DNA from: an uncultured Sphingopyxis sp.
GTDB lineage: Bacteria > Pseudomonadota > Alphaproteobacteria > Sphingomonadales > Sphingomonadaceae
Length of the DNA: 64,000 nucleotides
NCBI RefSeq assembly: GCF_900078365.1
Contig: NZ_LT598653.1
Location: forward strand, 2,790,001-2,854,000
Reading direction: 5' to 3'
Part shown: positions 53,310 to 61,100 of the stretch, in pieces
Numbering within the stretch: the first letter of the stretch is position 1
Layout of the letters: each line of letters begins with the position of its first letter
Made by a program: the position numbers and the translations under genes
Notes under the pieces: model-generated
Database searches by the model: none
Told to the model about the DNA's origin: nothing
The model's input: only the letters and a program-made list of their open reading frames with translations

Positions 53310-55403
53310 ATGAACGCGCCCGAAGCCATCACCCCCGCCGCGGCGGACGCACCCGAGCAGGGCGGCCAGCGGGCTGCGGTGCCGCTCGGCAAGCGCGTGC
53401 GCCGGCTGGCGACGCAGCTCGGCCCGTCGCGGCTGGCGGCGACGATCGTCTTTCTGCTCGTCGCGATCCTGATCGCACGTTTCAGCTGGCAGTTACCGCT
53501 GATCAACGCCGCCGAGCGCGCGCTTTACGATGCGCGCGCGACGCTGATGGCGCCCAAGGCCGGGCAGGACCGGCGCATCACGCTCGTCACCTATAATGAC
53601 GAGACATTGTTCAACACCGGCATCCGTTCGCCGCTCGACCGGACCTTGCTCGCGAACGCGCTCGGCAATCTCGACCGGATGGGCGCAAAGGCGATCGGCA
53701 TCGATATCGCGTTCGATTCGCCGCGCCCCGACGACGATTTGCTGAAAGCGCAGCTCCGCGCGATGCGAACGCCGACCTGGCTCGCCTACGCCGAGCAGGC
53801 GAGCAATCCGAACACCATCTTCTATGAGCAGCAGAAATTCCTCCAAACCTTCATCGCCGACGTCACGACCGCCAAGACCCGGCCGACGAGCGTCCTGTTC
53901 CGAACCGACGACGACGATGTGATCCGCAAATGGCCGCACCGGCCGCCGAACCTGCCGCCGTTGATGGCGAATGCGCTCGCTCCGGTCGATCCCGCCTATG
54001 CCGATTATCAGGGCGGCATCCGCTTCCTCGTTCCCGCGCGCGCCGCCGCGGGGCAGGAGGAACCGGTATTCGCCAACATCCCGATCGACACTTTCGCGAT
54101 GCCGATGGACGCCGAAATGCGCGCCGGCTTCGCCGAGTTGGTGAAGGGCCGCTATGTGCTGATCGGCGGCGACATCATCGACAATGACCAGTTCAACACG
54201 CCACTCAGCCGCTTTCCCGACGCGATCACCGGCCAACATGAAACGATGATCGGGCTCGAGGTGCATGCGCATATGCTCGCGCAGCAGCTCGATCGCGCCT
54301 GGGCGCGCCCGATCCCGGCACCGGCTCTCTGGGCGCTCGCGGTGCTGATCGTCGCCGCGGGCGGGCTCACCAGCCTGATCGACCTGCGCGCGCGCTGGGT
54401 CGCGCTCGCTTTCCTCGGACAGATGGCCTTCTTCGCCGCCTTCCCTTTCTGGCTGCACGGGCGCGGCGTCGACACGACGACGCTGCCGACCTTCGGCTGG
54501 GCGGTCGGCTGGCTGTTCGGCTATGCAGCGGTGGGCACGGCAGCGCGCACGATCGGATCGCGCCAGCGCGCCTTCGCGCAGTCGGCGCTCGGCAAATATC
54601 TGCCCGCCGATGTCGCGGCGCAGATTTTGCGCGATCCCGACCAGCTCTCGCTGCACGGCGAGCGGCGCAACATCTTCTGCGTCTTCACCGACCTCGAAGG
54701 CTTCACCAAATTGAGTCATGCGGTGACCCCGGAGACCGTCGCGCGCCTGCTCAACGAATATCTCGACCGGCTTTCGGACATCGTGCTCGACCATGGCGGA
54801 ACGATCGACAAATTCGTCGGCGATGCCATCGTCGCCTTCTGGGGGGCGCCGCTCGGCCGCCCCGACGACGGCGAGCGGGCGGCCGCGGCGGCGCTCGCCA
54901 TGTATGAAGCGGGCGAGACATTCCGCACCGACCTCGCCGCCGAGGACGTGCCGCCGATCGGCATGACGCGCGTCGGCCTGCATGTCGGCGACGCGATCGT
55001 CGGCAATTTCGGCGGCGAAGGGCGTATCCAATACACCGCGCTCGGCGACAGCATGAACACCGCCTCGCGGCTCGAGGCGGCGAACAAGAGCCTGAAGACC
55101 GGGGTGCTGATCTCGGCCGAAGCCGCGGCGCGCTCGGGCCGCGACGATCTCGTGCCGATGGGCCGCGTGACGCTGCGCGGGCGCGCGCAGCCCGTCGACG
55201 TCCTCACCCCGCGCCCCGATCTTGTTCCGGAACGGCGCGCCCGCATCGCCGCGCTTGTCGCCGCGCACGCGGCGGGCGATAAAAAGGCGCATGTGACCGG
55301 CGCCACAGCATTGGCCGCCGAATTCGCGCAGGACGCTTCCATCCTGTTCCTGATCGAACGCCTGAACGAAACCGAAAAGGGAGAAAGCTATGTCCTTTCC
55401 TGA
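53310..55403 (+). CDS. CHASE2-domain class III adenylate cyclase
   Basis: A 697-residue signalling enzyme. After one helix (LAATIVFLLVAILIARFSWQ) comes a periplasmic CHASE2 sensor to about residue 320 (ITLVTYNDETLFNTGIRSPL, KGRYVLIGGDIIDNDQFNTP), then three helices and a cytoplasmic class III cyclase domain. Metal aspartates are Asp461 in FTDLEGFT and Asp505 in GDAIVAFWGAP; Lys501 in TIDKFVGDA and GDSMNTASRLEAANK specify ATP over GTP. CHASE2 senses unknown periplasmic signals. Output would be cAMP. It lies 4 bp after the CHAT gene and overlaps the next by 14 bases. Confidence 0.92.
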   Translation: MNAPEAITPAAADAPEQGGQRAAVPLGKRVRRLATQLGPSRLAATIVFLLVAILIARFSWQLPLINAAERALYDARATLMAPKAGQDRRITLVTYNDETLFNTGIRSPLDRTLLANALGNLDRMGAKAIGIDIAFDSPRPDDDLLKAQLRAMRTPTWLAYAEQASNPNTIFYEQQKFLQTFIADVTTAKTRPTSVLFRTDDDDVIRKWPHRPPNLPPLMANALAPVDPAYADYQGGIRFLVPARAAAGQEEPVFANIPIDTFAMPMDAEMRAGFAELVKGRYVLIGGDIIDNDQFNTPLSRFPDAITGQHETMIGLEVHAHMLAQQLDRAWARPIPAPALWALAVLIVAAGGLTSLIDLRARWVALAFLGQMAFFAAFPFWLHGRGVDTTTLPTFGWAVGWLFGYAAVGTAARTIGSRQRAFAQSALGKYLPADVAAQILRDPDQLSLHGERRNIFCVFTDLEGFTKLSHAVTPETVARLLNEYLDRLSDIVLDHGGTIDKFVGDAIVAFWGAPLGRPDDGERAAAAALAMYEAGETFRTDLAAEDVPPIGMTRVGLHVGDAIVGNFGGEGRIQYTALGDSMNTASRLEAANKSLKTGVLISAEAAARSGRDDLVPMGRVTLRGRAQPVDVLTPRPDLVPERRARIAALVAAHAAGDKKAHVTGATALAAEFAQDASILFLIERLNETEKGESYVLS

Positions 55404-56148
55404 CTTCCGGATGCGCCGCCTCGGCCTGACCGCCGCCGCCGCCGTCGCCGCCCTGACCATCGTCTCCGCCGCCACGGCGCAATCGATGGTCGTCCGCTCG
55501 ACCGGCCCGTCGGCGGCCAAATATCCGACCGGGGCACGGCTCAAGTCGACCGACAAGCTGACCCTCGTCGCGGGCGATCGGATCGTGCTGATGCAGTCGG
55601 GCAAGACGCGCACGCTTTCCGGCCCCGGCACCTTCGGCGCCACCGGCACGGTGCAGGCGAGCCAGTCGCTCGGCGCCAACGTCACGCGGATGCTTGCGAA
55701 GGGGCCGACGATGCGATCGCGCGGCGGATTTTCGCGCGAAGGCGTCACCCAGATGCCGACCGAGCTTCGCGCCCCCAATCTCTGGCTGCTCGACTATCGC
55801 GAGGGCGGGACCTTTTGCGTCCTCGACCCCGCCATGCTGATGCTGTGGCGCCCCAATATGCAGGGCGACACCGCGCTCGAGATTCAGAGCGGCGACAAGA
55901 AGACGACTGTGGCGATCGTCGACGGCGCCAATTTCCGCAAATGGCCGACCGATGTTCTGCCGGTGCAATATGGCGCCGACTATCGCCTCTCGGGCGGCGG
56001 GCTGGCGCAGCCGGTGACGGTGCGTTTCACCGCCATGGAAAACGCCCCCGATACGGTCGAGGGGTCGGTCGACATGCTGATGGCGAAGGGCTGTACGTCG
56101 CAGCTCGACCGCCTCGTCGATACGATGTCCGAAGCGGAGGCGGGCTGA
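55390..56148 (+). CDS. Periplasmic FecR-like protein
   Basis: A 252-residue exported protein with a signal peptide (LGLTAAAAVAALTIVSAATA). The N-terminal half is a FecR-like beta domain: VRSTGPSAAKYPTGARLKST, LVAGDRIVLMQSGKTRTLSG, GPGTFGATGTV, the layout used for assembling polymer or surface structures. The second half (APNLWLLDYREGGTFCVLDP, KKTTVAIVDGANFRKWPTDV) has two cysteines and no known family. It has no anti-sigma part, so it is not a sigma-factor regulator. It overlaps the cyclase gene by 14 bases and precedes the TPS pair, and may be a periplasmic component of the TPS export or signalling. Confidence 0.75.
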   Translation: MSFPDFRMRRLGLTAAAAVAALTIVSAATAQSMVVRSTGPSAAKYPTGARLKSTDKLTLVAGDRIVLMQSGKTRTLSGPGTFGATGTVQASQSLGANVTRMLAKGPTMRSRGGFSREGVTQMPTELRAPNLWLLDYREGGTFCVLDPAMLMLWRPNMQGDTALEIQSGDKKTTVAIVDGANFRKWPTDVLPVQYGADYRLSGGGLAQPVTVRFTAMENAPDTVEGSVDMLMAKGCTSQLDRLVDTMSEAEAG

Positions 56149-56154
56149 GCAAAG

Positions 56155-56184
56155 GGATAGGGCGCAATTGAACGCGCCCTATCC
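56155..56184 (+). terminator. 11-bp hairpin after the FecR-like gene
   Basis: A perfect stem GGATAGGGCGC / GCGCCCTATCC with an 8-base loop begins 7 bases after the stop. No T-run follows, so it may be a partial terminator or a stabilising mRNA hairpin between the two halves of the cluster. Confidence 0.45.
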
Positions 56185-56280
56185 GTCTGATATATTCCTG
56201 GGAAATACCGCCTGTCGCGTGGCGGAACCTTCCTTGGGTCGAATTTGCCTCGCCGGGTTGCCGGCGGCGCCAATGAAACA

Positions 56281-56304
56281 GGCGCGCCGCGATCGCGGCG
56301 CGCC
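56281..56304. promoter_or_regulatory. 24-bp perfect palindrome just before tpsB
   Basis: A fully self-complementary GC 24-mer centred on CGATCG lies 18 bases before the tpsB start. In RNA it would form a hairpin near the ribosome-binding site AAGGGG; in DNA it is a possible operator. Confidence 0.4.
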
Positions 56305-56322
56305 GAAACGCAAGGGGTGGTG

Positions 56323-58146
56323 ATGGCCGTGTCGGGGGATATGCGATTTCATGGGGCCGCGAGGTCCGGGCGCGCGGCGATCCGCAAGGCTCTGGCCGGC
56401 TCGGCGGGATTGATCGCGACAGCCCTGCCCGCCGCCCTGTGGGCGCAGGCGACGCCGCAGATTCCGACGCGCGAGGAAATCCAGCGCCCGGCGCTCCCCC
56501 CCGCCATCCAGCCCGGCGAACGGATCGTCGCGATCGACGACGGGATCGAACGTGCCCCCTGCCCGCTTGCCGACCCCGAATTCGCCCATATCCGCTTCAC
56601 GCTGCGCGGGGTCGAATTTTCGAGCGTCGAAGGCATCGACAACGCGCTGCTCGCGCCGAGCTGGTCCGATCGCGTCGGACAGGAGCTGCCGATTGCGGCG
56701 GTGTGCGAGATTCGCGACCGCGCCGCGACGATCCTGCGCTCGCAGGGCTATCTCGCCGCGGTCCGCGTGCCGCCGCAGACGATCGGCGACGGCATCGTCC
56801 GGCTCGACATATTGTCCGCGCGCATGACGCGGATCGAGGTGCGCGGCGACGCGGGCGCCAACGAAGGGCTGCTGCAACGCTATCTTTCGCGGCTCGACGA
56901 TGCGCCGGTGTTCAATATCGCCGACGCCGAACGCTATCTGCTGCTGGCGCGCGACATCCCGGGGATGGACGCGCGGCTGACGCTGCGCCCCGGCGCGGTT
57001 CCCGGCGAGGTCATCGGCGAAGTGACCGTCACGCGCACGCCCGTGACCTTCGACTTCAATGCACAGAATTTCGGGTCGCGCGACGTCGGCCGGTGGGGCG
57101 GCAATGCGCGCGCGCGCTTCGCGGGCCTGACCGGCATGGGCGATCTTACGACGGTCAGCTTCTATGCCACCCCCGATTTCGACGAGCAGAAGGTCGTGCA
57201 GGCGTCGCACGAGTTCCGCGTCGGCGGCGAAGGGCTGCGCCTCGGCGCCAGCTACACCTATGCCTGGACGCGTCCCGACCTCACCGGCCTGCCGATCAAG
57301 TCGAACACCCAGATCGTCAGCCTGTTCGGCTCCTATCCGCTCGTGCTGACGCAAGCGCGGCGCTTGAGCGTAGGCGGCGGGCTCGACATCATCGATCAGG
57401 ACATCAGCCTGACCGGCGTGCCGCTCAACAGGGACCGGCTGCGCGTCCTCAATCTGCGCGCCGATGCCAGCTGGATCGATCCCGCTTCGATCGCCGGGCG
57501 CGGCGGCTATAATCCCGGCGAACCGCGCTGGTCGCTCGCCACTTCGCTCGAAGCACGGCAGGGCGTGAATTTTCTTGGCGCCAGCGACGATTGCGGCCCC
57601 GGCGGCACGGCCTGCTTCCTGCCCGGCGCGGTGCCGCTGTCGCGCATCGAGGGCAAGCCGGACGCCTTTCTCGTCCGCGCCAACGCGCTCGCCGAATGGC
57701 GGCCGGCCAAGCTGTTCACGCTGTCGGCGGCGCCCCGCGCGCAATGGGCGAACGATCCTTTGCTCGCCTATGAGGAATTTTCGGGCGGCAATTTCACCGT
57801 CGGGCGCGGCTTCGACCCCGGCACGGTGATCGGCGACAGCGGCGTCGCGGTGGCGCTCGAGGCGCGCTACGGCTCGTTCGTTCCCGCCAATACAAAGGCC
57901 TTTGCTTTCCAGCCCTTCGTCTTTTTCGATACCGCCTGGGTGTGGAACAAGGACACGGCCTTCGACGGGCTCGATCCGCAGAAACTCTATTCGGCGGGCG
58001 GAGGCGTTCGCATCGCCTATGGCAATGTCGCGCGGCTCGACATGACGCTGGCGGTGCCGCTCAACCGCGGCGGCTTCCTCACCGAGCGGCCCGACCCGCG
58101 GCTGCTCGTGTCGCTGACCACCCAATTCGGCGTGCGGAGACGCTGA
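56323..58146 (+). CDS. TpsB outer-membrane transporter (ShlB/FhaC/HecB family)
   Basis: A 607-residue two-partner secretion pore. A signal segment (AGLIATALPAALWAQ) is followed by two POTRA domains (FAHIRFTLRGVEFSSVEGID, then MTRIEVRGDAGANEGLLQRY) and a 16-strand barrel. The loop-6 motif of the family is present as FTVGRGFDPGTVIGD, and strands end in FGVRRR at the C-terminus, slightly unlike the usual terminal Phe. ATG at 56323, 7 bases after AAGGGG, is chosen. TpsB exports the adjacent TpsA protein across the outer membrane. The stop is followed 1 base later by the tpsA start. Confidence 0.92.
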   Translation: MAVSGDMRFHGAARSGRAAIRKALAGSAGLIATALPAALWAQATPQIPTREEIQRPALPPAIQPGERIVAIDDGIERAPCPLADPEFAHIRFTLRGVEFSSVEGIDNALLAPSWSDRVGQELPIAAVCEIRDRAATILRSQGYLAAVRVPPQTIGDGIVRLDILSARMTRIEVRGDAGANEGLLQRYLSRLDDAPVFNIADAERYLLLARDIPGMDARLTLRPGAVPGEVIGEVTVTRTPVTFDFNAQNFGSRDVGRWGGNARARFAGLTGMGDLTTVSFYATPDFDEQKVVQASHEFRVGGEGLRLGASYTYAWTRPDLTGLPIKSNTQIVSLFGSYPLVLTQARRLSVGGGLDIIDQDISLTGVPLNRDRLRVLNLRADASWIDPASIAGRGGYNPGEPRWSLATSLEARQGVNFLGASDDCGPGGTACFLPGAVPLSRIEGKPDAFLVRANALAEWRPAKLFTLSAAPRAQWANDPLLAYEEFSGGNFTVGRGFDPGTVIGDSGVAVALEARYGSFVPANTKAFAFQPFVFFDTAWVWNKDTAFDGLDPQKLYSAGGGVRIAYGNVARLDMTLAVPLNRGGFLTERPDPRLLVSLTTQFGVRRR

Positions 58147-58147
58147 C

Positions 58148-61100
58148 ATGAGCTTTGCATCGAGGACAACGGACATGCGTGCCACCGCCAGCTTTTCACC
58201 CCTCCACAAAAGGAAAAGACGCCTGCTCGAGAGCTGCGCGCTCGCCGCCGGCATGGCGGCGCTGGCCTATGGCGCGCCGGCGCTGGCGCAGGTCGCTGGC
58301 ACCGGAACCATCGTGAGCGGCGGAGGCACGCCCAACGGCGTCAGCGGCACCACGACGACAACCACCGTCACCCAGGCGCAGAATGTGATCAACTGGGTGC
58401 CCACCGACAGCGCGCCGACCGGCGGCGACATCGATCTCCTGCCGTCCGGCTCGACCTGGAATTTCGTCGGCACCGGCGACTATACCGTCCTCAACCGCTT
58501 CGTGAACGGCGGCGGCGGATCGCTCAGCCGCCAGATCGCGCTCAACGGCACCGTGAACAGCTATGTCGGATCGACCACCGGCCCGCGCGGAGGCAATATC
58601 TGGTTCTACAACGCCGGCGGCATATTGATCGGCGCGAGCGGCGTGGTCAACGTCGGCAGCCTGCTGCTCACGACGAACGACATCGTCACCACCGGCGGCC
58701 TGTTCGGCCCAGACGGTTCGATCCGCTTCAATGGCGCTTCGGGCAGCACGTCGGCGATCACCGTCAATGGCGCGATCAACGCCAATGTCACCGGCAGCCC
58801 CGGCAGTTCCTATGTCGCCCTGGTCGCGCCGCGCGTCGTCCAGGCGGGCGCCGTCCGCGTCGACGGATCGGCCGCCTATGTCGCCGCCGAGCAGGCGAAT
58901 ATCCGTATCAACGGCGGCCTCTTCGACATCGACGTCACCGTGGGCGCGGAGAGCGGCACCGCGATCACCCACACGGGCACGACCACCGGCCCGGCGCATC
59001 TCGACACCAATGGCAACCAGAGCCGCATCTATATGGTCGCCATTCCCAAGAATGACGCGGTCACGATGCTGGTCAGCGGCGCGATCGGCTATGACGATGC
59101 GCTTTCGGCGCAGGTCGATCCCGACGGCGCGGTGCGCCTGTCGGCGGGCTATAATATCGTCGGCGGCGAACTCGCCGCGGCGCCCGTCAACGCCACGGCC
59201 GCGAACATCACCGCGGGCGATACGCTGTTTCGCAGCGATACGACCGCGCGCGCGAGTGGCGCCTTCGCCGCCGCGCCGACGTCATCGGAAGGCCAGTTCT
59301 TCGTCGAGGGCAGCGGGACCTTCGCCGGCGATGCCAGCGCGGTGCTGACCATCGGCGCGGACCAGCTGGGCGGCGCCACAGGCGGGCTGACGATCCAGTC
59401 GGGCGGAACCGGCGGCACCCCCGGCAATGCCGCGATCAACGTCACCGGCGGCACGCTTTCGACGCCCGCAGGGTTGGCGATCCTGGCCTTTGGGACGCCC
59501 GACGCGGTGACCGGCGATGCGCAGGGCGGCATCGCCGGCCTGACGATCACCGGCGGCAATGTAAGCGCCCAAGGCGTCACGGTCGACGCCAGTGGCTTCG
59601 GCGACCTCGACGCGGGCGGCACCAGCGCGACCGGGCGCGGCGGCAGCGCCAGCATTTCGGTCAGCAACGCCGGCAGCACGCTGACGGCCGGCAATATCTT
59701 CATCAATGCGGCCGGAAGCGGGGACAACAGCTTCAGCGACCTGCCGGCCGTCAACGGCGACGGCATCGGCGGCACCGCGACGCTGACGGTGGCGGACGGC
59801 GGCGCCGTCGGCCCGGTAGCCCTGTTGTCGCTCGACGCGACGGGAACCGGCGGCTTCGGCCTGACCCAGTCGGGCGATGGCACCGGTGGCACCGCGCGCA
59901 TCAGGGTATCGGGGGCCGGATCCTCGCTCTCGGCGACGCAGAGCTTCGTCCAGGCGGGCGGCGACGGCGGCGGCGACTTCGGGCCCTTTCAGACGCAGAA
60001 CGGCGGCGACGGCATCGGCGGAACCGCGGAGTTTCTCGTCAACGCCGATACGGCATCGACCGTCTCGGCCGGGCAACTCCTCGCGTCCGCGCTCGCTCGC
60101 GGCGGCGATGCGAGTGGTAGCGAGAATGCCAGCGGCGGCGACGCGGCCGGCGGCACCGCCACACTGACTGTCGATGGCGGCGTAAATGCGCAATTCACCG
60201 CGATCACGCTCAACGCCTCGGCGGCGGCGGGAAGCGGGTTCAGCCCGAGCGGGACGACGGGCCAGACGGGGACCGCCACCGCGAACGACGTGACGCTTTC
60301 AGCGACCAACGGTTCGACGATCGCCAGCAGCGACTACATCAACCTCTTCGCGGTGGGCATGGGCGTTTCGGGCGAGAATTTCGGCGCGGGCAGCGGCGGC
60401 GATGTCGCGGTCGGCGCGACGGCGGGCGGCGCGATCACGACGGCGAACACGCTGACCGTTCAGGCGATGGGCGGCAGCATGGGCTCGATCGGGCAAAGCG
60501 CCGGCAACGGCATCGGCGGCGACATCGACTTCATCGCCGACGGCGGGACGATCCAGGCCGGAATCTTCGACGTCGATGCGAGCAGCGACACGGTCGGCGT
60601 CACCGGCGCGGGCGGCACCGCGCAAGGCGGGACGATCGACCTTCTCGCCTCGGACGGCGGCCAGATCATCGCGACGCAGGATGGCTTCAACAATTTCACC
60701 GCAAGCGCGCGCTCGGGCGTCAGCGCGGCGGGAACGGCGGCCACCGGCGGCACCATCCAGCTGATCGCCGATGCCGGCACGATCGACCTTGCCGTCGGCG
60801 CCGACATCACCGCCGACGGCACGTCGGGCGGCGGCTTGGGCGGCCCGACCGGCACCGGCGGCGCGATCCTGATCCGCGTCGCAGCCGACGCGAGCAGCCG
60901 CATCGACGCCGGCGACCTGTTCGCATCGGCTGGCGGCCAGACCCAGGCCGAAAGCGAAACGCCGCCCGGCGTCGAAGCACCCGCCGGCAACGGTCAGGGC
61001 GGAACGATGACGGTGGAGGTCGCCGGCGGCGCCCTCACCGGCGGCTTCTTCGAACTGTCGGCGGGGGGTGCGAGCGCGGGCGGCGGAACCGGGACCGGCG

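Noticed and set aside
56179..58254. Long minus-strand frame opposite tpsB
   Set aside because: No motif or normal codon use; tpsB on the plus strand is intact.
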